DNA of 64,000 bases from Aminobacterium mobile DSM 12262 (GCF_000526395.1 NZ_JAFZ01000001.1:1178001-1242000); one strand, 5' to 3'. Positions 23,720-33,151 are shown, counted from the first letter of the stretch. The notes: generated by a model not told the origin, from the letters alone. Translations and numbers: made by a program.

Positions 23720-25690
23720 TTGGATGAAAAAAACAACAATATTAATCCAGACCTTGTAACTGAACCAGTCTCTGCTATCGACCTTGATGAACTTCGGCGC
23801 CAATTTGACACAGAAGCAAGATATCGTGATCTTTCTGGATGGCAAGCAGTATTTGTTACCGTTTTGGCCGTTGGAATGTCTCTTTTCCATCTCTACACTG
23901 CAGGTTTTGGCTTGCTTTTAGCCATGAAGCAGGGAGCTACGCATCTTGCCTTTGTACTCGTACTTGTTTTTCTGCTTTATCCTGCAACAGCAAAGAGCAG
24001 TAAAAACAGTGTCCCATGGTATGATTTTATTTTCGCTGTTCTCGCAGCCTTTGCTACGCTTTATCTTGTCATAGAATTCGAAGAAATGGTGAATAGAGCA
24101 GGGCTTCCTACAAGTATGGATATTGCTGTAGGCTTTATCGGCATAGCTCTTCTTCTCGAAGCGACACGAAGAGTATCAAGTCCGGTATTGCCATGTATTG
24201 CTATTTTCTTCCTCATTTATTGCTACTTTGGTAGATCTTTTCCTCAAATTTTTCAACATCGAGGATTTAATATCACTCGAATTATCAACCATATGTATTT
24301 AGGCACAGAAGGAGTTTTTGGTATTCCTCTAGGTGTATCAGCTACCTTTGTGTTTATGTTTATTTTGTTCGGATCCGTATTGGAACAAACTGGAATGGGG
24401 CGTTTTATTATTGATCTTGCGATGGCCCTGGCTGGTGGAGCTACAGGGGGACCAGCCAAAGTAGCAGTGCTAAGCTCAGGCTTGATGGGATCTGTTTCAG
24501 GATCTTCTGTGGCCAATGTATGTACTACAGGCATGTTCACTATCCCTCTCATGAAGAGTGTGGGATACAAACCTTATTTTGCCGGGGCTGTAGAAGCAGT
24601 AGCCTCGACAGGGGGGCAGATTATGCCTCCTGTTATGGGAGCTGCCGCTTTTATTATGGCTCAATTTATGGGTGTACCTTATATTGAAGTTGCCCTAGCC
24701 GCTATCGTTCCTGCGCTCCTGTACTATTTTGCAGTTATGGTGCAGGTTCATTTTGAAGCAACGAGACTTGGGTTACGAGGATTACCTCGAGAAAAACTTC
24801 CTAACCTTTTCAAATTATTGAGAAGCAAGGGACATTTGCTTATCCCGCTCGTCGTGATCATCTATTTCCTCCTCGCTGGGTACACTCCCTTAAAAGCAGC
24901 TTACAATGGAATTATAGCAACTGTCCTAATTTCTTTTCTCAACAAAGAAACTCGCTTAACGCTACCTAAGCTAAAAATGGCGTTGGAAAGTGGAGCAAAA
25001 GGCGCGCTAGGGGTGGCCTGTGCTTGTGCTACAGTAGGTATCGTAGTAGGAACGGCCACTCTTACGGGGTTGGGGTTACGAATAGCGAGTGCTATTGTCA
25101 CTATTGCAGGCGGCAACCTTTTATTTACATTAGTATTAACCATGATAGCCTGTATATTGCTTGGCGCAGGTCTTCCAACAACAGCTAATTTTATTGTCAC
25201 AAGCACTATCGCGGCGCCAGCGCTTTTTCAGCTCAATGTTCCACCTATGGCAGCCTATATGTTTGTTCTTTATTTCGGTATAGCAGCTGATTTGAGCCCC
25301 CCTGTGGCCTTAGCAGCGTATGCAGGAGCTGGAATAGCTGGGGCTGACCCTATGCGCACAGGAGTTACAGCTGTTAAGTTGGCGCTTGCAGGTTTTCTTG
25401 TCCCATTTATTTATGTATATAATCCAATGCTTGTTCTTGTCGACTTCAAACCATGGCCATTTACCTTAGCCATTATTACAGCTATACTGGGTGTATTCCT
25501 CCTTGGTATGAGTACTATAGGATTCTACAAAACAAAAATGGCTTGGTGGTTGCGAATCATCGCTTTAGGAGGAGCTCTTGGGTTGTTGATACCTGGATGG
25601 CAAAGTGACATGTTAGGGTTGGTTATTTTGATAATTACCCACTTTATCCAGGTAAAAAAGGCAGGAAAAGAGATTGAGCCGGCAGGATAG
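23720..25690 (+). CDS. TRAP transporter fused permease (DctQM type)
   Basis: A 656-residue polytopic membrane protein that fuses the small (DctQ-like) and large (DctM-like) TRAP permease subunits, the form used with TAXI-type receptors. The large-subunit signatures VSGSSVANVCTTGMFTIPLM and ASTGGQIMPPVMGAAAFIMA are present, followed by LGAGLPTTANFIVTS. It starts with TTG behind ggaggtggag. No solute receptor gene is adjacent, unlike the second system at 36991-39951. Substrate unknown; carboxylates or amino acids are typical. Confidence 0.92.
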   Translation: MDEKNNNINPDLVTEPVSAIDLDELRRQFDTEARYRDLSGWQAVFVTVLAVGMSLFHLYTAGFGLLLAMKQGATHLAFVLVLVFLLYPATAKSSKNSVPWYDFIFAVLAAFATLYLVIEFEEMVNRAGLPTSMDIAVGFIGIALLLEATRRVSSPVLPCIAIFFLIYCYFGRSFPQIFQHRGFNITRIINHMYLGTEGVFGIPLGVSATFVFMFILFGSVLEQTGMGRFIIDLAMALAGGATGGPAKVAVLSSGLMGSVSGSSVANVCTTGMFTIPLMKSVGYKPYFAGAVEAVASTGGQIMPPVMGAAAFIMAQFMGVPYIEVALAAIVPALLYYFAVMVQVHFEATRLGLRGLPREKLPNLFKLLRSKGHLLIPLVVIIYFLLAGYTPLKAAYNGIIATVLISFLNKETRLTLPKLKMALESGAKGALGVACACATVGIVVGTATLTGLGLRIASAIVTIAGGNLLFTLVLTMIACILLGAGLPTTANFIVTSTIAAPALFQLNVPPMAAYMFVLYFGIAADLSPPVALAAYAGAGIAGADPMRTGVTAVKLALAGFLVPFIYVYNPMLVLVDFKPWPFTLAIITAILGVFLLGMSTIGFYKTKMAWWLRIIALGGALGLLIPGWQSDMLGLVILIITHFIQVKKAGKEIEPAG

Positions 25691-25738
25691 CATTTCATAA
25701 GAATCAAAGTTGTGTTAGAATCTACAAGTTATAAAATT

Positions 25739-25768
25739 GCCGTCTCTGCTTTACGGAGACGGCGTTTT
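25739..25768 (+). terminator. Terminator hairpin between the TRAP operon and ileS
   Basis: GCCGTCTC (25739-25746) pairs with GAGACGGC (25756-25763), nine-base loop, then GTTTTCC. It ends the TRAP transcript or sits in the ileS leader; the leader is too short for a T-box. Confidence 0.65.
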
Positions 25769-25792
25769 CCTATTTGAAAGGAGGTATATATT

Positions 25793-28573
25793 TTGGCAAC
25801 AGACTACAAGGATACTCTCAAACTCCCTCAGACATCTTTCCCTATGAGGGCCAATTTGGCGAAACGCGAGCCCGAATTTTTGAGGTTCTGGAAAGATATT
25901 GATGTTTACCACGAGATGTTAAAAAAACAGGAAGGGAAAGAGTCCTTCATTCTTCATGATGGACCCCCTTATGCCAATGGGAATATACATATAGGAACGG
26001 CTTTTAACAAAATATTAAAAGATTTTATTCCCAAATATAAGATGATGAAGGGATATTTTGCTCCCTATGTTCCTGGATGGGATACTCATGGTCTTCCTAT
26101 AGAGCTTCACGTTCTTAGAACTCATGGCCTATCAAAGGATACTGTTGATCCTTTGGAATTGAGAAAAAAATGCGAAAAATATGCTCATGAGTTTCTGGAT
26201 ATTCAGCGGAATGATTTTATCCGCCTAGGAGCTCTTGGCGACTGGGAAAATCCTTATATCACTTTGAAGCCGGGGTACGAGGCAGCGCAACTAGGGGCTT
26301 TTGCAGACCTCGTAGAAAAAGGGTTGGTATATAAAGGACACAAGCCGGTATATTGGTGCATTGATTGTCAGACAGCTCTGGCAGCAGCTGAAATTGAATA
26401 TTGGGATGAAACATCTCCTTCTGTCTTCATAGCCTACTCTATGCCTGAGATTGGAAAGAAAATAGAGGTGCTACAGGGCCGAGATGTTAATGTAGTAGTG
26501 TGGACAACAACACCTTGGACCCTTCCTGCTAGCATGGCTGTCGCTATCGGTCCTGGATATGACTATGTTTTTGTGGAAAGTGGCGATAAAGTATACTTAT
26601 TAGCCCAAGAGCTTCTTGAATCTGTGTCAAAAGAAACAGGTCTGGAGTTTGGTCGTGTTTTATACACGTGTAAAGGAAGAGAATTAGAGAACGAATTAGC
26701 AGTTCACCCCTTTTACGTTGAAAGGAAAACACCCATTGTGCTGGCTGATTATGTTCTTCTCGACACAGGTACCGGATGCGTACATACTGCACCTGGCCAC
26801 GGAGTGGAAGACTATGAGACTGGGGTTCGGTACAGTATAGACATATACAATCCAGTAGATGAGAGTGGACACTTCTTTAAAGATACCCCTCTTGTTGGTG
26901 GTCTCTCTCTAGATGAAGGAGCTAAAAAAGTCCTCGGTGTCTTAACTGAAAATGGGAGACTACTTGGACAGGGGAAGATAGTACACTCCTATCCGCATTG
27001 TTGGAGATGTAAGAAACCTGTTATCTTCCGATCCACTGAACAGTGGTTCATATCTGTAGCGGACTTTAGAGATGAAGCTCTTAAAATTATTCAAAACAAC
27101 GTGAATTGGATCCCCGACTGGGGAAAAGACAGAATTTACAACATGGTACGAGACCGATCTGACTGGTGCATTAGCCGGCAGCGAGTCTGGGGCGTTCCTA
27201 TCCCGGCGTTTTATTGTGATGATTGTGGCGAGCTTATTCTGAAACCGGAACTTATTCGTGTAATTCAGGACAAGGTGAGAACGGGAGGAACGAATATTTG
27301 GTGGGAACTTTCTGCCCAAGAGCTGTTAGGAGATCTCGCTGTCTGTCCTCATTGCGGAAGCCATAACCTCTCTAAAGATAAAAATATTATGGACGTATGG
27401 TTTGACTCTGGAGTCAGTCACTTTGCAGTGCTTGAGACTCGCCCCGAGTTGCGATGGCCTGCTGATCTCTACCTAGAGGGCAGTGATCAGCATCGTGGCT
27501 GGTTCCAAACCTCGTTGTTAACGTCTGTTGCTATTCGCGATAAGGCCCCCTATAAGAGTGTTTTGACCCATGGGTTCATCGTAGATGGGGAAGGCAAAAA
27601 AATGTCGAAATCTATAGGGAATATCATCCGGCCTCAGGAAGTTATCGATAAATACGGAGCTGATATTCTACGACTATGGGTCGCTTCTACCGACTATCGA
27701 AACGATATTCGGATCTCTCAGGGAATCATCAATAATTTGACAGAATCTTACAGACGTATCCGGAATACGGCTCGTTATCTACTTGGGAACTTAACAGACT
27801 TTGATCCTGCAAAAGATACCGTGGCTTATAATGACTTGCTGGAAATAGATAAGTGGGTGCTTTCTGTTCTTAACGGAGTGATCGATCGTTCCACGCAGGG
27901 ATTTGAGAACTACGAATTTCATATTCCCACTTTTGTGATCCATCAGTTCTGCGTAAACGAGCTGAGTTCTTTCTTTTTAGACGTAAGCAAAGACCGGCTT
28001 TATGCAGATGCTACTGATTCTGTTTCTCGCCGTGGTTGTCAGACGGCCATGTGGCAAATACTTAATGTCATGACTCGCATGCTTGCCCCAATCCTCAGTT
28101 TCACTGCTGAAGAAATCTGGCAGGAGATGAGAAAAATTGATAGCACTCTGCCGAAGAGTGTTTTTCTCTCAGATTGGCCGGAAATCAATTCTACTCAAAT
28201 AGATCCTTCTTTGGAAGAAAAGTGGCAGCAGGTTCTCGTTGTGAGAGGAGCCGTTAGTAGAGCTCTCGAAACAACAAGAACGTCTGGTATTATTGGACAT
28301 GCTCTCGAAGCAAGAGTAGAGGTACAGAAGAAAAAAGAATATACTGATGCGGCCTTTTCTTCAGAGGACTGGGCAATGTTTGCCATCGTTTCTGACTTTA
28401 AATGGGTTGAAACTGTTTCGTCTTGTGCCATAGTATGGGAAGATGAGGAGACAGGTCTAGTTATAGGTGTAGACAAAGCTTTAGGAGAAAAGTGCCCAAG
28501 GTGCTGGAAATTCTCGGAAAAGCATAATGAAAATGGTTTGTGCCCTCGTTGCACTGAAGTGGTAGGGGAATAA
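25793..28573 (+). CDS. ileS: Isoleucine--tRNA ligase
   Basis: Class I synthetase of 926 residues. The HIGH-type motif is in PPYANGNIHIGTAFNK, the KMSKS motif in GKKMSKSIGN, the editing domain contains WTTTPWTLPASMAVA, and the C-terminal zinc finger CPRCWKFSEKHNENGLCPRC is intact. The full-length zinc-finger form is the usual bacterial type. Start is TTG at 25793 behind the excellent site aaaggaggt. rluD follows after a terminator. Confidence 0.96.
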   Translation: MATDYKDTLKLPQTSFPMRANLAKREPEFLRFWKDIDVYHEMLKKQEGKESFILHDGPPYANGNIHIGTAFNKILKDFIPKYKMMKGYFAPYVPGWDTHGLPIELHVLRTHGLSKDTVDPLELRKKCEKYAHEFLDIQRNDFIRLGALGDWENPYITLKPGYEAAQLGAFADLVEKGLVYKGHKPVYWCIDCQTALAAAEIEYWDETSPSVFIAYSMPEIGKKIEVLQGRDVNVVVWTTTPWTLPASMAVAIGPGYDYVFVESGDKVYLLAQELLESVSKETGLEFGRVLYTCKGRELENELAVHPFYVERKTPIVLADYVLLDTGTGCVHTAPGHGVEDYETGVRYSIDIYNPVDESGHFFKDTPLVGGLSLDEGAKKVLGVLTENGRLLGQGKIVHSYPHCWRCKKPVIFRSTEQWFISVADFRDEALKIIQNNVNWIPDWGKDRIYNMVRDRSDWCISRQRVWGVPIPAFYCDDCGELILKPELIRVIQDKVRTGGTNIWWELSAQELLGDLAVCPHCGSHNLSKDKNIMDVWFDSGVSHFAVLETRPELRWPADLYLEGSDQHRGWFQTSLLTSVAIRDKAPYKSVLTHGFIVDGEGKKMSKSIGNIIRPQEVIDKYGADILRLWVASTDYRNDIRISQGIINNLTESYRRIRNTARYLLGNLTDFDPAKDTVAYNDLLEIDKWVLSVLNGVIDRSTQGFENYEFHIPTFVIHQFCVNELSSFFLDVSKDRLYADATDSVSRRGCQTAMWQILNVMTRMLAPILSFTAEEIWQEMRKIDSTLPKSVFLSDWPEINSTQIDPSLEEKWQQVLVVRGAVSRALETTRTSGIIGHALEARVEVQKKKEYTDAAFSSEDWAMFAIVSDFKWVETVSSCAIVWEDEETGLVIGVDKALGEKCPRCWKFSEKHNENGLCPRCTEVVGE

Positions 28574-28600
28574 AAAAGTACAAAACATGATAGAGTTACC

Positions 28601-28637
28601 TACCAGAGGCGGAACGAGCTCCGCCTCTGGTATTTTT
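28601..28637 (+). terminator. Terminator after ileS
   Basis: Perfect 12-bp stem TACCAGAGGCGG (28601-28612) with CCGCCTCTGGTA (28621-28632), then five T residues. It lies only 15 bases before the rluD start, so rluD depends on read-through or on a promoter I cannot see. Confidence 0.85.
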
Positions 28638-28652
28638 ACAGGAGCGATTCTT

Positions 28653-29636
28653 ATGCAAGAAACAAACTATGAGAATGAGGATTTTCTGGAAGAAAACAAC
28701 CATGAACAACTTATAGTTCTAAATCCCAGCGAAGCGAAACTAGAGATGCGCTTGGATGTTTTTCTTGCTTCAGAGTTAGGAATCACACGAAATTACGCAC
28801 AAAAGCTTATATCTTCCGGAAACATTCGAATAACAGATTCCCCACGAAAAGTAAAACCCGCGTTAAAGCTCTCTGGAGATATAGAGATCTCAGTCTGTTT
28901 GCCTCCCGTTGAAAAACTTGAAGTGGAGCCAGAACCTGTCTCTTTTGATACCATCTATGAAGATAAAGATATTTTAGTTATCAACAAACCTTCAGGTGTG
29001 ATAGTCCACCCAGCTCCAGGCAATTGGCACGGAACTTTAGTACACGGGCTTTTATATAAGTATCCTGATATAGGAAAATTTGGAGACACAACTCGCCCAG
29101 GCATTGTTCATCGTCTCGATGAAGGCACTTCAGGACTTATTGTAGTTGCTAGAAATGAGAAAGCTCTTTTGAATCTTCAGCATCAATTCCATTCGAGAGA
29201 AGTTAAGAAGGTATATTTAGCCCTTGCTATAGGGAAGCCTTCTTCTATTTCTGGTTTTATCAATGCGCCCATAGGGCGTAGCGTTCGTAATCGTACAAAA
29301 ATGGCTATTATCTCAAACGGACGTCCTGCCATAACGGAATATAAGGTACTGTGGACCCATAAAGGCCTAAGTCTCATTCAATGTCACCTCCTCACAGGAC
29401 GAACTCACCAAATTCGAGTTCACTTGAAAGCTATAGGCTGTCCTTTAGTGGGAGACACTTTATATGGAACGAAACAAAGCCTGAAACGTAAAGCAGAACG
29501 CATTTTTCTTCACGCATGGAAATTAGCCTTTGCCCATCCATCTTCGGGGGAAAAGCTTTTTTTTAGAGTCACTCTTCCTCAAGAATTACGCCTTTTTCTT
29601 CAAAAAACTCTTTCCAGTCCATTGGATTTGCCATAA
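28653..29636 (+). CDS. rluD: RluA family pseudouridine synthase (RluD-like)
   Basis: Makes pseudouridine in 23S rRNA, most likely in helix 69 as RluD does. The 327-residue protein has an N-terminal S4 RNA-binding domain (LDVFLASELGITRNYAQKL) and the catalytic domain with the aspartate in HRLDEGTSGL plus TGRTHQIRVHL. The ATG at 28653 has aggag upstream; the frame extends back through the terminator hairpin and that start is rejected. Its 3' end overlaps the convergent rqcH gene by 68 bases. Exact target sites are inferred from the family. Confidence 0.88.
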   Translation: MQETNYENEDFLEENNHEQLIVLNPSEAKLEMRLDVFLASELGITRNYAQKLISSGNIRITDSPRKVKPALKLSGDIEISVCLPPVEKLEVEPEPVSFDTIYEDKDILVINKPSGVIVHPAPGNWHGTLVHGLLYKYPDIGKFGDTTRPGIVHRLDEGTSGLIVVARNEKALLNLQHQFHSREVKKVYLALAIGKPSSISGFINAPIGRSVRNRTKMAIISNGRPAITEYKVLWTHKGLSLIQCHLLTGRTHQIRVHLKAIGCPLVGDTLYGTKQSLKRKAERIFLHAWKLAFAHPSSGEKLFFRVTLPQELRLFLQKTLSSPLDLP

Positions 29637-31272
29637 CAGTAAAAGGATGAGTATAGGTAACATGTGCTGGAGCCCCCCCTGGTATATGTCGCACATGTTT
29701 TCTCTCTGTATAATCTATTTGTACTTTTGATGTATGTCTAGCTTTACTGAAATAAGCCGCTAGTGAGGCTGCCAAAAGAAGAAGAAAGGATCCTTCAAGG
29801 TCCTCTTTCGTTCCGGTAAAACCTTTTATAATCACATGAGAACCTGGAATTTCATGCACGTGTAGCCAAATATCTCCAGATCCAGCCTCTCTGAAGGTAA
29901 CATGGCGATTCCCTTTCGCATTGAGCCCTACCAGTATCTGAGCATCTTCATATTCAATCCTTAAATGAGGGGGTTTAGGAGCTTCCTTTTTCCCCTTTTT
30001 AGCCTTTTTCTGAGTAGGGAGAACCCCTCCTTGGATATCTCTACATACTGAATCAATGACTGTTGGAATTTCAAGGTCTGAGAGAACATCGATTTGTTCT
30101 TCTAAGTCCTCTATTTTATCTTTCAACTTCAAAATGTTCTTTTCTATTTCAAGAAGATTCCCTTTTGCTTTTTTATATTTTTTAAAAAACCATGCAGCAT
30201 TATCAGAGGGGTTTTTATCAGGATCCAATGGTATTTCCAAAGAAATTTCCCCCTCTTCAGACCATCCGGAAAGGCGAACCATACTTGCTCTATACGGAAT
30301 AGCCCTGATATTGGCTAGAATCAAATCTCCACAATTTTTATACCAATCAGCTTTTCCCGCCTCTCGTTTTTGCTTTTCCACACCTTGTAAATGACGTTTT
30401 AAAGAACGGGTTTCTTTTTTTAAGAGTTTCAACGTTCCCCTTTTAAGATTCTCGCTTTTCTCTTTTAGCAGAGGATAGAACATACACAACCTCCCCGCAT
30501 GAAGAGCCTCTTGTGTTACTACGGGAGTAGCTCCTGGCAGCAAGAAAGGAAAGATGGTGAGGTATGAATTTAAATATTGCATAACGGGACTTTCTCTTGG
30601 CGCCACGTCATAAATAGAATTGAGAATCTGCATCCATTCAGAGGGTAATTTTATAGCCCAATGCTCACTAATATACTGTCGAAGTCTTTTTCCTAAGCCT
30701 TTTATCTCAGAAACAACCTCTGGTGTTATTGTCGAAGCAGAAAGTTCTGTTATGGTTCTCCCTTGAAGGGGAGGAGGAGAAACGTAAGAATACGAAGGGG
30801 CGATAGTTCTATAACGGTTAACGTCTGGATGTATATGTTTTGCGCAGTCAATAATAACGTTATTTTCATCAAGAAGAATCATATTGCTATTTCTTTCCAT
30901 AAACTCTATAATTAATCTTTTCTGGACATGGAATCCTGCTCCTACAGTTCTGGAAAAGGAAAGCACCAGAACTCGATCGAAATCAAGTTGTTTCACATCT
31001 ATAAGTTCGCAACGCAGGAGATGGCTCTTCAAAGCCTCAACAAAACGGGATTTTCCCGTAGAAAAATGGCCTAAAATACCTATATCTTCATTTGTAATCC
31101 ACCCACATCCATAGTACCGAGGGTCCCACGTTACGAAAAAAGGAGTAGGAAGCTGTGAGAAACGCAATGTAACCCAATTTCCAGCTCCTTCTGCCTTGGT
31201 AATTTGTTGATTGATTGTTTTTTTAAGAAGTTCTCTACACCATGCATAAACTAATTCTGGACCGTACGTCAT
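29569..31272 (-). CDS. rqcH: NFACT family protein, RqcH-like
   Basis: A 567-residue protein of the NFACT/FbpA family. RqcH binds stalled 50S-peptidyl-tRNA complexes and adds alanine tails. It has the NFACT-N domain with the DNA-glycosylase-like core, a central coiled coil (AKGNLLEIEKNILKLKDKIE), and the C-terminal NFACT-R domain (GDIWLHVHEIPGSHVIIKG and RKHVRHIPGGAPAHVTYT). Start at the ATG at 31272 behind agaagggga; the upstream frame runs through a tRNA and is rejected. A good promoter lies at 31307-31335. Annotation as fibronectin-binding protein in other genomes refers to the same family. Confidence 0.88.
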   Translation of the reverse strand: MTYGPELVYAWCRELLKKTINQQITKAEGAGNWVTLRFSQLPTPFFVTWDPRYYGCGWITNEDIGILGHFSTGKSRFVEALKSHLLRCELIDVKQLDFDRVLVLSFSRTVGAGFHVQKRLIIEFMERNSNMILLDENNVIIDCAKHIHPDVNRYRTIAPSYSYVSPPPLQGRTITELSASTITPEVVSEIKGLGKRLRQYISEHWAIKLPSEWMQILNSIYDVAPRESPVMQYLNSYLTIFPFLLPGATPVVTQEALHAGRLCMFYPLLKEKSENLKRGTLKLLKKETRSLKRHLQGVEKQKREAGKADWYKNCGDLILANIRAIPYRASMVRLSGWSEEGEISLEIPLDPDKNPSDNAAWFFKKYKKAKGNLLEIEKNILKLKDKIEDLEEQIDVLSDLEIPTVIDSVCRDIQGGVLPTQKKAKKGKKEAPKPPHLRIEYEDAQILVGLNAKGNRHVTFREAGSGDIWLHVHEIPGSHVIIKGFTGTKEDLEGSFLLLLAASLAAYFSKARHTSKVQIDYTERKHVRHIPGGAPAHVTYTHPFTVMANPMDWKEFFEEKGVILEEE

Positions 31273-31306
31273 GATTTCCCCTTCTTTTCTACGTTCTAGA
31301 AGGTTC

Positions 31307-31335
31307 ATTCTAAGGAATAAGGGTATAATGAGCAA
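31307..31335 (-). promoter_or_regulatory. Promoter of rqcH
   Basis: On the minus strand TTGCTC (31330-31335), 17-base spacer, TAGAAT (31307-31312), about 35 bases before the ATG. Confidence 0.6.
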
Positions 31336-31363
31336 GAGGGGGCTTCTTTTGGTAGAGAGCACC

Positions 31364-31392
31364 TTGACAATATCTCTCCCCATCATTACAAT
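31364..31392 (+). promoter_or_regulatory. Promoter of the tRNA-Ala/tRNA-Pro unit
   Basis: Consensus TTGACA (31364-31369), 17-base spacer, TACAAT (31387-31392), followed by AATCGCCGT, the same discriminator as at tRNA-Arg(CCT). It sits back to back with the rqcH promoter. Confidence 0.85.
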
Positions 31393-31410
31393 AATCGCCG
31401 TTGGCCATAT

Positions 31411-31485
31411 GGGGCTGTAGCGCAGGGGGAGCGCGCTTCCTTCGCACGGAAGAGGCCGGGGGTTCAAATCCCCCCAGCTCCACCA
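31411..31485 (+). tRNA. tRNA-Ala (anticodon CGC)
   Basis: 75 bases including encoded CCA. Acceptor GGGGCTG/CAGCTCC, anticodon arm CTTCC-TTCGCAC-GGAAG, T arm GGGGGTTCAAATCCCCC. Confidence 0.95.
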
Positions 31486-31504
31486 TATAATAGGTATAGG
31501 ATGT

Positions 31505-31582
31505 CGGGGCGTAGCGCAGTCTGGTTAGCGCACCTGCTTTGGGAGCAGGGGGTCGAAGGTTCGAATCCTTTCGCCCCGACCA
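31505..31582 (+). tRNA. tRNA-Pro (anticodon TGG)
   Basis: 78 bases including encoded CCA. Acceptor CGGGGCG/CGCCCCG, anticodon loop CTTTGGG with TGG, T arm with GGTTCGAATC. Remnants of an integrase gene begin about 160 bases downstream. Confidence 0.95.
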
Positions 31583-31591
31583 AGAATAGAT

Positions 31592-31625
31592 AATGGGTAC
31601 TGAATATAGACAGTACCCATTTTTC
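31592..31625 (+). terminator. Terminator of the tRNA-Ala/tRNA-Pro unit
   Basis: Perfect 11-bp stem AATGGGTACTG (31592-31602) with CAGTACCCATT (31611-31621), followed by TTTTC. Confidence 0.85.
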
Positions 31626-31743
31626 ATGTCTTTTAACCTTTCCCTGACTTTCCCCAAAAAGACTCGGGAAAACCCCTGGCAGGGGGTCAAAAACAAGCGG
31701 ATTTTCCATGTCAAAACCTTGCATTGAAGAGGAGAATGGTAGC

Positions 31744-32000
31744 ATGAAATCTGCCACCGTGGTTAACATTAAGTCGGTTGCGCCTCAAACTTGGGGATTT
31801 ACCATACGGCGTTTCATAGCCTTACGAAGGGCTGAACAAGCCGCCCCTTATACAATTAAGGGATACGTCGAAAATGTTAGGCTTTTTTCAAAAGATACCC
31901 CACAGTGCGGAGCGGCGCTTGTCGTGATTGCCTGCTGAAACACCTTTCACAAAAAGGGATAGCCCCCGTAACCTACAACATCCGACTAAAAAACTAAAGC
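31744..32000 (+). pseudogene. Remnant of a tyrosine recombinase N-terminus
   Basis: ATG at 31744 with gaggag upstream opens a frame with the core-binding-domain pattern of integrases: FTIRRFIALRRAEQAAPYTI then KGYVENVRLF. It stops at 31936, but the sequence continues in another frame as LLKHLSQKGIAPVTYNIRLK to a stop near 32000, which is how such domains continue. The catalytic domain is absent. It lies just downstream of tRNA-Pro, so it is likely the wreck of an integrated element. It is not a copy of the integrase at 21792-22721. Confidence 0.6.
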
Positions 32001-32019
32001 CCTTTAAAGATATTAACTT

Positions 32020-32487
32020 TTAGCCCTTTCTAGCCTTTCCGGTAATCCTTTCAAGAGTAATGCCTAGAACTTTTGTTTTGTCGGAAGCTCGTTTTATATA
32101 TTCTCTCCCTTCAGAGATATGCTCCGGTGAATATTTCGCGATGAGGGCGTTCAAAGCCCATTTTTTTTCTTCGCCGAGTATTTCTTTAGCCTTTCCGAAG
32201 GCTATGACACTCTCGTAGTTTGTAGCGAACTTTTCCGGCACTACTTCAACTTTTCCGATCACACAAATTGACACTTTATCGTTGTAGACGACATTTTCAA
32301 GTTTGTGCCCTTCCATGGCGCAGTGAAAATATACGGTGTCGTTTATGAAAACATAATGGAGAGGAACTCCATAACTATATCCGTCCTGTGAAAGGGTAGA
32401 AAGCACCATATAGTTTCCCAATTCAAGCAGTGCCAGAGCCTCTTTATTAGAAAGTTCCCGGTCTTTACGTCTCATTTCTTTAAACAT
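32020..32487 (-). CDS. Pyridoxamine 5'-phosphate oxidase-like FMN-binding protein
   Basis: A 155-residue split-barrel flavoprotein of the NimA-like group. The N-terminus MRRKDRELSNKEALALLELG and GNYMVLSTLSQDGYSYGVPL are typical, as is YFHCAMEGHKLENV. Relatives reduce nitroimidazoles or act as general FMN/haem-binding proteins; the substrate here is unknown. It is transcribed alone, leftward, towards the integrase remnant. A TTGACA lies upstream on the minus strand near 32621-32626 with a poor -10. Confidence 0.85.
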   Translation of the reverse strand: MFKEMRRKDRELSNKEALALLELGNYMVLSTLSQDGYSYGVPLHYVFINDTVYFHCAMEGHKLENVVYNDKVSICVIGKVEVVPEKFATNYESVIAFGKAKEILGEEKKWALNALIAKYSPEHISEGREYIKRASDKTKVLGITLERITGKARKG

Positions 32488-32687
32488 ACGGTTGCATCTC
32501 CCCCTTTTGGTTAGCTTCTTCAGAGCAGAGGCCCCCTTCCCTGAAAAAGTAATATCTGCCCTTCATGCAATGTTTAATTTGTAGAATATTACTGACAACA
32601 TTATTCTCTTAAAGTGGTATTGTCAAGATTAACGAGGGGATAGGATATAATTTTAAAAAATCCTTATCCTTCTGGAGGCATTCAGAC

Positions 32688-33017
32688 ATGAATATTAATA
32701 AGTTTCGTGAAACGGCAAATGAGATCGTGGAAGGATTGCCAAGAGAGCTTTTTAAGCAGCTTAATGGAGGAATCATTGTTCTTGACGAGAAAAAAGAAGA
32801 GGCTGAAAGTCTGATAATGGGGGAATATGTGGAGGATCCCTTTATGGGGAAGACCATCCTTCTTTATTACGGATCTTTTGTCGACACATTAGAGGGTGCT
32901 TCTTTAGAAGAATGGGTAAAGGAAATAGAGGATACTATTATTCATGAACTTCGTCACCATATAGAATCCCTAGCAGGAGTTGATTACCTTTCAGAAGAAG
33001 AGAGACAAACTTTTTAA
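32688..33017 (+). CDS. Small zincin-like metallopeptidase
   Basis: A 109-residue protein of the minimal zincin family (PF06262 type). It has one HExxH motif, HELRHHIE, near residue 88, and a preceding strand ILLYYGSFVD. Such proteins are compact metallopeptidase folds with unknown substrates. The ATG at 32688 follows ctggagg. TATAAT at 32646-32651 may be the -10 of its promoter, but the -35 is unclear. Confidence 0.8.
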   Translation: MNINKFRETANEIVEGLPRELFKQLNGGIIVLDEKKEEAESLIMGEYVEDPFMGKTILLYYGSFVDTLEGASLEEWVKEIEDTIIHELRHHIESLAGVDYLSEEERQTF

Positions 33018-33057
33018 AAAACCTTTTTGATAGCATACCTTGATAGAGCCACATTCC

Positions 33058-33086
33058 TTGTTTTTTAGCCTATATCTGGATATAGA
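33058..33086 (+). promoter_or_regulatory. Possible promoter of the ABC transporter operon
   Basis: TTGTTT (33058-33063), 17-base spacer, TATAGA (33081-33086), about 65 bases before the first gene. The -10 overlaps the near-palindrome TATATCTGGATATA, possibly an operator. Confidence 0.45.
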
Positions 33087-33151
33087 GAGTAAGAGGGTTA
33101 ACCGCTATATTAAATATATAGAAACAATGGACAAAGAGGAGAGTGTGCAAC

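Noticed and set aside
25691-25792. T-box riboswitch before ileS
   Set aside because: The leader is only about 100 bases and I see no specifier loop or T-box consensus; the single hairpin is an ordinary terminator. No T-box seen before valS or gltX either.
31411-31582. Intact attachment repeat at tRNA-Pro or tRNA-Ala
   Set aside because: I searched by eye for a second copy of the tRNA 3' ends downstream of the integrase remnant and found none, so no bounded element is claimed there.
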